A DNA stretch of 44,797 nucleotides from a bacterium (GTDB taxonomy: Bacteria; Ratteibacteria; UBA8468; B48-G9; JAFGKM01): contig JAOAEP010000069.1 in NCBI GenBank assembly GCA_026416755.1, positions 1-44,797 of the forward strand, written 5' to 3'. The number at the start of each line of letters is the position of its first letter. Position 1 is the first letter of the stretch. The notes beneath the pieces are model-generated. The model was given only the letters and a program-made list of their open reading frames with translations, searched no databases and was not told where the DNA came from. The translations under genes were made by a program, and so were the position numbers. Of the stretch, positions 6,357 through 15,052 are shown one piece after another.

Positions 6357-8417
6357 ATGGTTGAATATATAAGAAAAAGGGATGGAACCCTTGAAAAATT
6401 CCTACCAGAAAAAATAGAATTTGCAATTTATAAGGCCTTAAAATCAGAAAATATTGATGATTTAAATCTTGCAAATAAATTAACATTACAAGTTATTGAA
6501 AAAATAAATAAAGAAAAAATCCCAACAGTTGAAGATATTCAAGATATAGTTGAAGAGGTCCTAATTAAAAACGGTCTATATAATGTTGCAAAAAGTTATA
6601 TCCTTTATAGGGAAAAAAGAAAAGAAATCAGAGAACATAAAAAAATCCTTGGAATTGAGGATAGATTAAAACTTTCTGTAAATGCTATCAATGTTTTGAG
6701 AAAAAGATATTTATTAAGAAATGAAAAAGGCGAAATTATTGAAAGCCCTGAAGAACTTTTTAGAAGAGTATCTAGACATGTTGCTTCTTGTGAAAGAGAA
6801 AAAAATAAATATGAAGAAGAATTTTTCAATATTATGAGAAACCTTGAATTTTTACCCAATTCTCCAACTTTAATGAATGCAGGAACCTCTCTTGGACAAC
6901 TTTCTGCATGTTTTGTTTTACCTGTTGAAGATTCAATAGATGGTATATTTACTACCTTAAAAAATATGGCTATTATTCATAAAAGTGGAGGCGGTACTGG
7001 TTTTTCATTTTCAAGAATAAGACCAAAAGGAGATATTGTTGGTTCTACAAAAGGAATTGCCTCTGGACCAATTTCTTTTATGGAAATTTATGATAAAGCA
7101 ACTGAGATTGTAAAACAAGGCGGCAAAAGAAGAGGTGCTAATATGGGAATTTTAAATTGTAATCATCCAGATATCTATGATTTTATTATTTCAAAAAGAA
7201 AAAATATTCTTACAAATTTTAATATTTCAGTAGCAGTAACAGATGAATTTATGGTAAAAGTATTGAATAAAGAAAAATATTCTCTTATTAATCCAAGAAA
7301 TGGAGAAAAAGTAAGAGAGGTTTATGCAAATGAGATTTTTGACTTAATTGTTCAAACTGCCTGGGAAACAGGGGACCCTGGAATTATATATATTGATGAA
7401 ATAAATAGACATAATCCAACACCTGAAATTGGTAAAATCGAAAGCACAAATCCTTGTGGGGAACAACCTTTACTTCCTTATGAATCATGTAATCTTGGTT
7501 CAATAAATTTAACAAAAGTAGTAGAGGATGGAAAAATAAATTGGGAAAAACTTGGAAAAATTATTCATATAGCGATAAGATTTCTTGATGATGTAATTGA
7601 AGTTAATAACTATCCTATACCTGAAATAGAAAAAATAACAAAAAATAATAGGAAAATTGGACTTGGAATTATGGGGTGGGCTGATTTTCTTTTCGAACTA
7701 AATATCCCTTATGGAAATGAAGAAAGTTTTATTTTGGCTGAAAACTTAATGAAATTTATAAATGAAAATGCTTTTAAATATTCAGTTTTACTTGGACGAG
7801 AAAAAGGTTCTTTCCCTAACTTTGAAAAATCAATTTATTATGGAAAAGTAGATAGTTTAAGAAATGCGACCAGAACTACAATTGCCCCTACTGGAAGTAT
7901 AAGTATAATTGCAAATTGTTCAAGCGGAATTGAACCTGTTTTTGGTATTGCTTTTATAAGAAATATTCTTGAAGGGACTAAATTTGTTGAAATAAATCCT
8001 ATATTTGAAAAATTGGCTAAAAAAGAAGGTATTTTAAATCCTTTTATTGTAAGACAGATTATAAAAAATGGTTCTTTAAAGGATATAAAAGAAATCCCAG
8101 AAAATTATAAAAAGATATTTCTAACTGCTCTTGACATTCCTCCTTTGACTCATCTTAAAATGCAAGCAGTTTTTCAAAAATATACTGACAATGCTGTATC
8201 AAAAACAATAAATCTTCCTTATGAAGCAACAATTAATGATGTTAAAGAAATTTTTATCAACGGATGGAAATTGAAAGTTAAAGGAATTACTGTATTTAGA
8301 TATGGAAGTAAGGAAAGGCAAGTATTATATTATGGAGAAGATTTTAAGGAAGAATTAGATTATTTTGTAATTGGAGAAGAAGTTTCAAGTTGTTCAAAAG
8401 GAATTTGTTTTTATTAA
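6357..8417 (+). CDS. nrdJ: Adenosylcobalamin-dependent ribonucleotide reductase (class II)
   Basis: A 686-residue reductase that makes deoxyribonucleotides without oxygen, using a B12-generated radical. Residues 1-90 are an ATP-cone (MVEYIRKRDGTLEKF ... PTVEDIQDIVEEVL), the allosteric site. The catalytic barrel shows FLPNSPTLMNAG, LSACFVLP (one active-site thiol), HKSGGGTGFSFSRIRP, KRRGANMGIL and the finger loop STNPCGEQP with the thiyl radical Cys367 and Glu369. ATRTTIAPTGSISIIA is the nucleotide-binding segment. The C terminus, SSCSKGICFY, holds a Cys679/Cys684 redox pair and is shorter than in family members that end in a zinc ribbon. The AmrS-like gene follows after 24 bases. No convincing NrdR box was found upstream. 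Confidence 0.95.
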   Translation: MVEYIRKRDGTLEKFLPEKIEFAIYKALKSENIDDLNLANKLTLQVIEKINKEKIPTVEDIQDIVEEVLIKNGLYNVAKSYILYREKRKEIREHKKILGIEDRLKLSVNAINVLRKRYLLRNEKGEIIESPEELFRRVSRHVASCEREKNKYEEEFFNIMRNLEFLPNSPTLMNAGTSLGQLSACFVLPVEDSIDGIFTTLKNMAIIHKSGGGTGFSFSRIRPKGDIVGSTKGIASGPISFMEIYDKATEIVKQGGKRRGANMGILNCNHPDIYDFIISKRKNILTNFNISVAVTDEFMVKVLNKEKYSLINPRNGEKVREVYANEIFDLIVQTAWETGDPGIIYIDEINRHNPTPEIGKIESTNPCGEQPLLPYESCNLGSINLTKVVEDGKINWEKLGKIIHIAIRFLDDVIEVNNYPIPEIEKITKNNRKIGLGIMGWADFLFELNIPYGNEESFILAENLMKFINENAFKYSVLLGREKGSFPNFEKSIYYGKVDSLRNATRTTIAPTGSISIIANCSSGIEPVFGIAFIRNILEGTKFVEINPIFEKLAKKEGILNPFIVRQIIKNGSLKDIKEIPENYKKIFLTALDIPPLTHLKMQAVFQKYTDNAVSKTINLPYEATINDVKEIFINGWKLKVKGITVFRYGSKERQVLYYGEDFKEELDYFVIGEEVSSCSKGICFY

Positions 8418-8441
8418 AATAAGTTAAAATAAGGAGAGTAA

Positions 8442-9455
8442 ATGGAAATTGCAAAATGGTGGAAAAAAATTGGAAATGAAAAAGTCCAATGTTATCTTTG
8501 TAATCATTTTTGTATAATTGAGATTGATAAAACTGGAAAATGTGGAGTTAGATTAAACAGAAATGGAGTTCTTTATTCTCTTGTTTACGGAGAAATTATT
8601 GCTGAAAATATAGATCCTATTGAAAAAAAGCCCTTTTATCATTTTTTTCCAGGAAGTTTTTCTTTTTCAATTGCTACATGTGGATGTAATTTTTTCTGCC
8701 CTTTCTGCCAAAATAGCGATATTTCTCATCCACCAAAAGAAGGGAGAATTTTTACAATGAAAAAAAGGAAACCTGAAGAAATAGTAAAACTTGCAAAAAA
8801 TTATAATTGTATTTCTATTTCATATACTTATACAGAACCAACAGTTTTCGGAGAATTTGCTTTAGATACTTGTAAAATTGCTAAAGAAAATGGACTTTAT
8901 AATAATTTTGTAACAAATGGTTATATGAGTAAGGAATTTTTGAAAGATATTTCTGAGTTTTTAGATGCAGCAAATGTTGACTTAAAAGGAGATGAAAAAT
9001 TTTATAAAAAATTACCACAAGCAAATCAAAAGTTTGTTCTTGAGAATATTGAATTAATGAGAAAATTAAATATATGGGTAGAAGTAACAACTCTTTTAAT
9101 TCCTGAATATAATGATAAAGAGGACCAAATAAGAGAAGTTGCTAGAAAAATCAAAAATATAGAGAAAACAATTCCTTGGCATGTAAGTAGGTTTTTCCCT
9201 GCATATAAAATGGCAAACCATTATCCAACTGAAATTGAAAAAGTAAAAAGAGCAAGAGAAATTGGTTATGAAGAAGGATTGATTTATGTTTATACTGGTA
9301 ATATTGTTGGAGATGAAGGGGAAAATACTTATTGCCCAAAATGTAAAAATCTATTGATAGAAAGATATGGATATAGAATTATAAAGAAAGAAATAAAAAC
9401 TAATAGATGCAATTTTTGTGGTGAAATAATAGATGGTGTTTTTGAAAAAAAATAA
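8442..9455 (+). CDS. amrS: AmmeMemoRadiSam-type radical SAM enzyme
   Basis: A 337-residue radical SAM protein of the AmrS/PflA-like group. The N-terminal CYLCNHFC...GKCGVR cysteines and GEIIAENIDPIEKKPFYHF are diagnostic of this family. The cluster motif is C82-x3-C86-x2-C89 in TCGCNFFCPFCQN. The SAM-contact region FVTNGYMS and the barrel end WHVSRFFPAYKM follow, and a C-terminal zinc ribbon has CPKC...CNFC. The family is defined by genomic association with AMMECR1 and Memo-like proteins, neither of which is here; the reaction is unknown. AAGGAG precedes the ATG. Its place just after nrdJ may be simple co-transcription. A pyruvate-formate-lyase-activase role is less likely without a glycyl radical partner alongside. 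Confidence 0.88.
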   Translation: MEIAKWWKKIGNEKVQCYLCNHFCIIEIDKTGKCGVRLNRNGVLYSLVYGEIIAENIDPIEKKPFYHFFPGSFSFSIATCGCNFFCPFCQNSDISHPPKEGRIFTMKKRKPEEIVKLAKNYNCISISYTYTEPTVFGEFALDTCKIAKENGLYNNFVTNGYMSKEFLKDISEFLDAANVDLKGDEKFYKKLPQANQKFVLENIELMRKLNIWVEVTTLLIPEYNDKEDQIREVARKIKNIEKTIPWHVSRFFPAYKMANHYPTEIEKVKRAREIGYEEGLIYVYTGNIVGDEGENTYCPKCKNLLIERYGYRIIKKEIKTNRCNFCGEIIDGVFEKK

Positions 9456-9469
9456 AAAAGATTTATAAT
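9442..9469 (+). promoter_or_regulatory. Internal promoter for the exported protein at 9491
   Basis: TTGAAA (9442-9447), 16 bases and a perfect TATAAT (9464-9469) lie at the very 3' end of the radical SAM gene and just after it. The leader would be about 15 bases and carries GGAGG. This suggests the downstream pair of genes can be expressed separately. Confidence 0.45.
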
Positions 9470-9490
9470 AAGAATTAAAAGGAGGTGGGT

Positions 9491-10255
9491 ATGAAAAAAA
9501 TAGGATCAAAAATAATGGTATTTATGTTTCTATTTTACATAAAAATTACTTTCTCTATAGTAGAATTCGGTTATAAATTTACACCAGAAAATGATGTAAT
9601 GTTTATAACAAAAGAAAATAACTTTCTTGTTCAACCTCAAAGTATTATAGCACATGGGAATATGTTATATTTTGCAGCACAAGATTTCACAAAAAATAGA
9701 GAATTATTAGTGAAAAAGACAAAAGAAGTAAAAGTGATAAAAGATGAACCCAAAAGAAAAATAATAAGAATTACTTATTCATTAGGAGATAAAACAGAGT
9801 ATCCTGAATATTCACTTGTACTTTTTCTTGAAATTAGAGAAGAGTTTTCATTTTTAGCGATATATTCAAAATTTATTTATAATGGAGAAGGAACTTCAGA
9901 ATGTGGAATAAACTGGGCTATGGAAAGCGCTTATGAACCCTATAAATACTATACAATACCTGAAAAAGGTAAAATTATGACTTATAAACTTGAGAAAACT
10001 AAGAAGACAAAAATCGGACAAGCAAATTGGATTTTTGCAAATACAGGAAAAGGAGAAGGAGGTGGATTAATTGCTCCAGCAGTTATATTAGGGAAAGGAG
10101 AGGATTTCATTTTTATCAATAGTGTACCGCCAAAGAAAAAACTTTCAAAAGGTGAATCAATTGATGTATTTATGATCTTTATGCCAATACAGAAAAATTT
10201 TAAGATTCTTGAAGAAATTTTTGATAAAATAAAAACAATAAAATGGGAATATTAA
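9491..10255 (+). CDS. Exported protein of unknown function
   Basis: A protein of 254 residues with a signal peptide (KKIGSKIMVFMFLFYIKITFS, in parts hydrophobic) and no family I recognise. The start is the ATG at 9491: GGAGG at 9481-9485 is five bases upstream, whereas the in-frame GTG at 9485 would lie inside that ribosome site. The mature part looks beta-rich, with alternating strands (TFAQD-like turns, EYSLVLFLEIREEFSFLAIYS in pieces) and glycine loops such as GKGEGGGLIAPAVILGKGED. There are only two cysteine-poor regions and no metal motif. It precedes the TM2-like gene by 13 bases and is probably co-transcribed with it; both could serve the envelope. Confidence 0.7.
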   Translation: MKKIGSKIMVFMFLFYIKITFSIVEFGYKFTPENDVMFITKENNFLVQPQSIIAHGNMLYFAAQDFTKNRELLVKKTKEVKVIKDEPKRKIIRITYSLGDKTEYPEYSLVLFLEIREEFSFLAIYSKFIYNGEGTSECGINWAMESAYEPYKYYTIPEKGKIMTYKLEKTKKTKIGQANWIFANTGKGEGGGLIAPAVILGKGEDFIFINSVPPKKKLSKGESIDVFMIFMPIQKNFKILEEIFDKIKTIKWEY

Positions 10256-10268
10256 AAGGAGGTGGAAG

Positions 10269-10751
10269 ATGGCATTTACAGAGGAAGAAAGAAAAAAAAT
10301 TGAAGAAGAAGAAAAATTAAGAATAAAATTAAGATTAAAATACGAACAAAAATCATCAGGTCTTGCTGGAGTATTATCAAGTATTTGTCCTGGACTCGGA
10401 CAAATTTATAATGGTCAGTTTGGAAAAGCAAGTTTAATTATGTTTTTAATTCTTTTATTTTTGGTTGTTTTTTCTTTAGGGATTACATTTATGGTTAAGG
10501 GTCTCCCTCAAAAAGGAGAAAAGGTAGGTCTTATTGAAGAAGAAAAACCAGTAGAAATTACAGAAGAAGGAATAGTTATAGAAGAAACAGAAAAAGAAGA
10601 AAAGAAAGATGAAGTAAAGGAGAAAGCCAAATCACCTTACATTTTAACAATCATAGGTCTTGTTGGGTTATGTTATACTTGGAATTATAATGTTAAAGAT
10701 GCAATAAGAACTGCAAAAAAGATAAATGAAGAAATATTAAAAGAATTATGA
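10269..10751 (+). CDS. TM2-domain-like membrane protein
   Basis: A 160-residue protein. A charged N-terminal coiled segment (EEERKKIEEEEKLRIKLRLK) is followed by the TM2-like module SSICPGLGQIYNGQFGKASL, whose PG-GQ-Y-G core and flanking helices (LIMFLILLFLVVFSLGITF) are typical of TM2/DUF5683-like small membrane proteins. An acidic stretch rich in Glu and Lys (about residues 85-120) then leads to a second helix (YILTIIGLVGLCYTWNY). The function of this domain in bacteria is unknown. A strong GGAGGT site precedes the ATG. The 3' end overlaps the convergent rex gene by six bases, leaving no room for a separate terminator. Confidence 0.75.
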   Translation: MAFTEEERKKIEEEEKLRIKLRLKYEQKSSGLAGVLSSICPGLGQIYNGQFGKASLIMFLILLFLVVFSLGITFMVKGLPQKGEKVGLIEEEKPVEITEEGIVIEETEKEEKKDEVKEKAKSPYILTIIGLVGLCYTWNYNVKDAIRTAKKINEEILKEL

Positions 10752-11369
10752 ATTCTTTAATTTGCAAATCAAAGCACCAAGTTCTGAAGCCATATCTACA
10801 TAACTTACAAAAATATGGGGAGGCAAATTTAATCTAACAGGAGCAAAATTTAATATTCCTTTTATCCCTACTTGAATAATAGTTTTAGCCACTTCCTGTG
10901 CCATTTCACTAGGAACAGTAATAATCCCTATTTGTACTTTCTCTTTTTCTATAAATTTTTTCAATTCTTTCATTCCCATTATTTTCATTCCTTCAACTTC
11001 TTTACCTATTTTGCTAGGGTCATTATCAAAAATTCCAATAATTTCCATATTTAAAGATGAAAATCCCTTATATCTTATTAGTGCAGAACCCAATCTACCA
11101 ACACCAATAAGTATAACTTTCACTTTTTTATCAATTCCTATAATTTTCTTTAATTCTTTTATAAGTAAATTTACATCATATCCAATACCTCTTTTCCCAA
11201 ATTTACCAAAATATGATAAGTCCTTTCTAAATTGTTCTGAAGGAATATTTAAAAAATTTGTAATTTCAGATGAAGAAACAATCTTTTTCCCTTTCTTTTG
11301 AATGTCAATTAAATATCTTAAATAAACTGGTAATCTTTTTATTGTATCGTAAGGTATATATTTTTTCAT
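10746..11369 (-). CDS. rex: Redox-sensing transcriptional repressor Rex
   Basis: A 207-residue Rex protein of full length. Residues 1-80 form the winged helix that binds DNA: YDTIKRLPVYLRYL, VSSSEITNFLNIPSEQFRKD and FGKFGKRGIGYDV are the family's best-conserved stretch. The Rossmann domain follows with the NAD(H) motif VKVILIGVGRLGSALI, then IIGIFDNDPSKIGKEVEGM, the switch region TVPSEMAQEVA and GILNFAPVRLNLP, and a C-terminal helix. Rex senses the NADH/NAD+ ratio and represses fermentation and electron-transfer genes when NAD+ is high. Its start overlaps the stop of the SDR gene (ATGA), so the sensor is made with an NAD-dependent dehydrogenase. No clear Rex operator was seen in the window. 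Confidence 0.95.
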   Translation of the reverse strand: MKKYIPYDTIKRLPVYLRYLIDIQKKGKKIVSSSEITNFLNIPSEQFRKDLSYFGKFGKRGIGYDVNLLIKELKKIIGIDKKVKVILIGVGRLGSALIRYKGFSSLNMEIIGIFDNDPSKIGKEVEGMKIMGMKELKKFIEKEKVQIGIITVPSEMAQEVAKTIIQVGIKGILNFAPVRLNLPPHIFVSYVDMASELGALICKLKNS

Positions 11370-12175
11370 GCTCTTGATTTTCCCCCAGAAATATTTATAG
11401 TTGTACCTGTAATGTAACTTGCAAGGTCTGAAATTAAAAAAACGACAAGATTAGCAACTTCTTCAAGGGTACCTACTCTTTTCAATGGTATTGAAAGTTT
11501 TTCATATGATTTTTTTAATTCTTCCACTGTTATACCACGAGTATAAGCAAGCGCTCTTTCATATTCCTCACTTCTTAAAGCAGTAGGTTCAAGTATTCCA
11601 GGAGCAACTCCTACAACTCTTATATTGTATTTCCCCAATTCTTTTGCCCAACTCCTAGTAAAAGAATAAATTGCAGCCTTTGTGGCTGCATAAACACTTT
11701 GTCCTTCTGAACCTTCAAGAGCAGATTCAGAAGCCATATTTATTATTACTCCTTTTTTATTTTTTATCATTTCCCTTGCTACTGCTTGAGCGCATAATAA
11801 ATATCCTTTTTGATTAATGTTAACCATCCTATCAAAAATTTCCTCTGTAATTTCTTCTTTACCATTAGGATCAACTAAAAGTCGCGGAATTAAAATTCCT
11901 GCATTATTAACTAAATAATCTATTTTCCCAAAAATTTCTTTTGTCTTTGTAATAAGGTTTAAAACCTCTTTTTGGTTTGAAACGTCTGTTTTAAAAAAAT
12001 AAATTTCTCCCCTTTTTTTCAACTCTTCAACTGTTTTTTCTCCTTCTTTTTCATTTATATCAGCAATCATTACTTTACCATGTGCTTGAATAATTTTTTC
12101 TACTATGGCTTTCCCAATACCTCCTGCTCCTCCGGTTACTATTCCTGCATAATTTTCTAAATTAATTTCAATCAT
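11366..12175 (-). CDS. SDR dehydrogenase, sorbitol-6-phosphate 2-dehydrogenase-like
   Basis: A 269-residue short-chain dehydrogenase. TGGAGGIGKAI is the NAD(P)-binding loop, an Asp after the second strand (MIADIN) favours NAD, NNAG is present, and the catalytic set is Ser149, Tyr162 and Lys166 (YAATK). Beyond the general fold, stretches such as IPRLLVDPNGK, MVNINQKGYLLCAQAVAREM, GSEGQSVYAATKAA, FTRSWAKELGKYNIRVVGVAPGILE (in parts) and ALAYTRGITVEEL are the specific pattern of bacterial sorbitol-6-phosphate dehydrogenases (GutF/SrlD type), which make fructose 6-phosphate. GGAGAG precedes the ATG. It leads the SDR-rex unit. The substrate is inferred from similarity recalled, not tested; no sorbitol PTS is nearby. 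Confidence 0.82.
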   Translation of the reverse strand: MIEINLENYAGIVTGGAGGIGKAIVEKIIQAHGKVMIADINEKEGEKTVEELKKRGEIYFFKTDVSNQKEVLNLITKTKEIFGKIDYLVNNAGILIPRLLVDPNGKEEITEEIFDRMVNINQKGYLLCAQAVAREMIKNKKGVIINMASESALEGSEGQSVYAATKAAIYSFTRSWAKELGKYNIRVVGVAPGILEPTALRSEEYERALAYTRGITVEELKKSYEKLSIPLKRVGTLEEVANLVVFLISDLASYITGTTINISGGKSRA

Positions 12176-12235
12176 TTTCTCTCCATTTATGTCATAAATT
12201 TAGTTTCATTTTTGGATATTACAAAAAAATTATTT

Positions 12236-12263
12236 TTGACTTTATCATTTTAAATACTATATC
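12236..12263 (+). promoter_or_regulatory. Candidate promoter of the ROK kinase-fmt unit
   Basis: TTGACT (12236-12241), 16 bases, then TATATC (12258-12263) precede the ROK gene, with a strong GGAGG ribosome site before the ATG at 12294. The 118-base divergent region with the SDR gene holds no other clear signal; a weaker minus-strand TTGTAA-16-TAAATT could serve the SDR-rex unit. Confidence 0.35.
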
Positions 12264-12293
12264 ATTATATATGAAATTTAAAAAGGAGGCAAA

Positions 12294-13232
12294 ATGAAAA
12301 AAGCTATTGGCATTGACCTGGGTGGAACTTATATAAAAGCAGGTCTTGTCAATGAAAAAGGTGAGATTTTAAAAAAAGAACAATTTCCAACACTTGGTGA
12401 AAAAAATGACAGAAATTTAGTTCTTGCACAAATTGAAAAAAGTATTGAATTTGCCTTTGAAGAAGATATTGATGGTATTGGTATTGGAACACCTGGAGTA
12501 GTAGATGACAAAGGAATTGTTTATGAAGCACCAAATTTACCGGGATGGGATAACTTAAATCTTAAAAAAATATTTGAGGATAGATTTAAAAAGAAGGTTG
12601 TTGTTGAAAATGATGTCAATGCAATTGCTTGGGGTGAATATCTTTTTGGAGCAGGAAAGGGAAGTAACACAATGATATGTATAACACTTGGAACAGGTCT
12701 CGGTGGAGGAATTGTTAAAGATGGTAAACTTTTAAGAGGGGGAAAATATTCAGCTATTGAAATAGGGCATATTCCAATTGATTATAGGGGACCGAAATGT
12801 AAATGTGGAAATTATGGATGTATTGAAAGATTTGTTGGTAGAGATTATATAATAGAAAGAGCAATTAAAAAAATCAAAGAAGGAGAGAAAACAAAAATTT
12901 ATGAACTTGTAAATGGTGATTTGGATAAAATTACTCCCAAAACAATTTCTGAAGCGTATGAGTTAGGGGATAAATTGGCAGAAGAAATATGGATAGATGT
13001 TGGTATATGTCTAGGTGCAATGTTTTCTGGGCTTGTAAATCTTTTAAATCCTGATTTAATAATAATTGGTGGAGGTATTGCACAAGTGGGGAAAATTTTA
13101 TTTGAAACAATAGAAAAAGTAATAAAAGAAAGGGCGATGAGAATTTTAACACAAAATTTGAAAATTCTTCCAGCGGGTCTTGGAATAAACTCAGGAATAG
13201 TTGCTTCTGCAGCGTTAGTATTTCAAAAATGA
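12294..13232 (+). CDS. ROK family sugar kinase, probably glucokinase
   Basis: A 312-residue ROK protein without the DNA-binding N-terminal domain of ROK repressors, hence an enzyme. GIDLGGTYIKAGLV is the phosphate-1 loop, GIGIGTPGVVD the next, and VVENDVNAIAWGE holds the catalytic Asp107. TLGTGLGGGIV is the second ATP loop. EIGHIPID supplies His159 and the zinc motif is C169-x-C171-x4-C176 (KCKCGNYGCIE). LNPDLIIIGGGIA is the adenosine-site strand. It phosphorylates glucose or a related hexose in the cytoplasm. The fmt start overlaps its stop by four bases, so a core translation gene depends on this transcript. Confidence 0.9.
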   Translation: MKKAIGIDLGGTYIKAGLVNEKGEILKKEQFPTLGEKNDRNLVLAQIEKSIEFAFEEDIDGIGIGTPGVVDDKGIVYEAPNLPGWDNLNLKKIFEDRFKKKVVVENDVNAIAWGEYLFGAGKGSNTMICITLGTGLGGGIVKDGKLLRGGKYSAIEIGHIPIDYRGPKCKCGNYGCIERFVGRDYIIERAIKKIKEGEKTKIYELVNGDLDKITPKTISEAYELGDKLAEEIWIDVGICLGAMFSGLVNLLNPDLIIIGGGIAQVGKILFETIEKVIKERAMRILTQNLKILPAGLGINSGIVASAALVFQK

Positions 13233-14158
13233 AAATAATATTTTTTGGAAGCGATATTTTTGGTTTACCTTGTCTTGAAGTTTTAAAAAGGAAATATAAC
13301 CTCGTTGCCATTGTAACAATTCCAGATAAACCAAAGGGAAGAGGTTTAAAGATGTCTCCAACACCAGTAAAAGAATGGGGATTTGTAAATAATATAGAGG
13401 TTTTAACTCCAGTAAATTTTGACAATGAATTTATAAATAAAATAAAAAAAATTTCACCACATTTTATAGTTGTCATTTCATATGGAAAAATTCTTCCTGT
13501 CTCAATAATTAAAATACCTAAAATCGCTTGTATAAATCTTCATCCTTCTCTCTTACCAAAATATAGAGGACCTGCTCCGATAGAATGGGCAATAATAAAT
13601 GGAGAAACAAAAACAGGAATAACTACTATAAAAATGAATGAAAAAGTTGATGAAGGAGAGATTATATTACAAAAAGAAATTGAAATTTTACCATCTGATA
13701 ATGTCATCACTTTAAAGAATAAACTTTCACAATTAGCACCTGAAGTTTTAATAGAAAGTATTGAAATTTTACTTAAAGAAAATAGAACTTATCCTCAAAT
13801 TGGTATTCCATCTTATGCTCCCAAATTAAAAAAAGAAGATGGACTTATAAATTGGGAAAAAGATGCAGAAAAAATTCATAATCTTATAAAAGGAATTATG
13901 ATATGGCCAACTGCATATACTTACTTAAATCAAAATTCAACAAAAAAACTTGTAAAAATATTTAAAACAGAAATTGGAGAAAAAGAAAAAGTATTGGGAA
14001 AACCAGGAGAAATAATAAAAATTGAAAAGGATTATATTGAAGTTTCTTGTGGTAGAGGAAGTTTAAAAATAAAAGAATTACAGATTGAAGGAAAAAAAAG
14101 AATGTCTGTTTCTCAATTTCTGTGTGGATATAGGAATGTTTTAAAAAGTTTTGGTTAA
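13229..14158 (+). CDS. fmt: Methionyl-tRNA formyltransferase
   Basis: A 309-residue enzyme of normal length that transfers a formyl group from 10-formyltetrahydrofolate to initiator Met-tRNA. MKIIFFGSDIFGLPCLEVL is the usual start. IPDKPKGRGL is the tRNA-contact loop. The active site is in INLHPSLLPKYRGPAPIEWA, with Asn103 and His105, and the partner Asp141 in NEKVDEGEIILQ. PSYAPKLKKEDGLINW begins the linker to the C-terminal OB-like domain that binds the acceptor stem. The start ATG overlaps the ROK stop (ATGA). fmt is normally next to def, which is not in the window. Confidence 0.95.
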   Translation: MKIIFFGSDIFGLPCLEVLKRKYNLVAIVTIPDKPKGRGLKMSPTPVKEWGFVNNIEVLTPVNFDNEFINKIKKISPHFIVVISYGKILPVSIIKIPKIACINLHPSLLPKYRGPAPIEWAIINGETKTGITTIKMNEKVDEGEIILQKEIEILPSDNVITLKNKLSQLAPEVLIESIEILLKENRTYPQIGIPSYAPKLKKEDGLINWEKDAEKIHNLIKGIMIWPTAYTYLNQNSTKKLVKIFKTEIGEKEKVLGKPGEIIKIEKDYIEVSCGRGSLKIKELQIEGKKRMSVSQFLCGYRNVLKSFG

Positions 14159-14200
14159 AGTAAGCGGATAAAATAAAAAAACAAGTTGAATTTAAAAAAT

Positions 14201-15034
14201 ATGAAACTTGGGGGACCTGTTTTTGAAAAATATACTACTCCAGAAGAATGGATTAACTTATTAAAAAAAGAAGATTATAAAGCAGGTTATTGTCCTGTTG
14301 ATTTGGATACACCTGAAGAAATTATTCATGAATACCGGAAATTAGCTTTTAAAGAAAAAATTATTATTGCAGAAGTAGGTACATGGTGCAATCCTTTAAG
14401 TTCTGAAATTGAAGAGAGAAAAAAAGCAATAGAAAAGTGTAAAAAAGGTCTTTATTTAGCAGAAAAAATTGGGGCAAATTGCTGTGTAAATATCTCTGGC
14501 TCAAGAGGTAAAAAATGGGATGGACCTGATAAGAAAAATTTAACAAGGGAAACTTTTGATATGATAGTAAAGACAGTAAGAGAAATTATAGATGAAATTA
14601 AACCTAAAAATACATATTATACATTGGAAACTATGCCATGGATGTATCCTGATTCTGCTGACATATATTTAAAACTCATCAAAGCAATAGATAGAAAATC
14701 ATTTGCGGTCCATTTTGATCCTGTGAATCTTATAAATACTCCGAAAAAATATTTTTTCAATGATATTCTGATAAAAGACTTTATAAAAAAACTGGGTTTT
14801 TATATAAAATCATGTCATGCAAAGGACATTATAATCAGAGAAAAACTGACATTGCATCTCGAAGAAATAAGACCTGGATTGGGAAATTTAAATTACAGAA
14901 TACTTTTAAAAGAACTTAATAAATTAGATAAAAATATTCCTTTAATGCTTGAACATCTACCTTCCTATGACGAATATAAAAAAGCAAAAGAACATATTAG
15001 AAAAATTGCTTTAGAAGAAGGAATTGAATTATAA
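14201..15034 (+). CDS. Sugar phosphate isomerase/epimerase family TIM-barrel protein
   Basis: A protein of about 277 residues of the xylose-isomerase-like TIM-barrel superfamily. The ATG at 14201 is chosen because MKLGGPVFEKYTTPEEW is the usual opening of this group; a TTG at 14186 would add five residues. Neither has a clear ribosome site. The metal/substrate residues appear as AEVGTWCNP, NISGSRG, YTLETMPWMYPDSAD (Glu ligand), FAVHFDPVNL (Asp/His), SCHAKDI (His-Asp) and LMLEHLPS (Glu). The reaction is likely isomerisation or epimerisation of a free or phosphorylated sugar or keto acid, but cannot be fixed. It is 42 bases after fmt and 18 before the deacetylase. Confidence 0.82.
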   Translation: MKLGGPVFEKYTTPEEWINLLKKEDYKAGYCPVDLDTPEEIIHEYRKLAFKEKIIIAEVGTWCNPLSSEIEERKKAIEKCKKGLYLAEKIGANCCVNISGSRGKKWDGPDKKNLTRETFDMIVKTVREIIDEIKPKNTYYTLETMPWMYPDSADIYLKLIKAIDRKSFAVHFDPVNLINTPKKYFFNDILIKDFIKKLGFYIKSCHAKDIIIREKLTLHLEEIRPGLGNLNYRILLKELNKLDKNIPLMLEHLPSYDEYKKAKEHIRKIALEEGIEL

Positions 15035-15052
15035 ATTAAAAGGAGGTTAATT

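Noticed and set aside
12931..13476. Long antisense open frame across the ROK-fmt junction
   Set aside because: It is the complement of two well-supported genes, has no ribosome site and resembles no protein.
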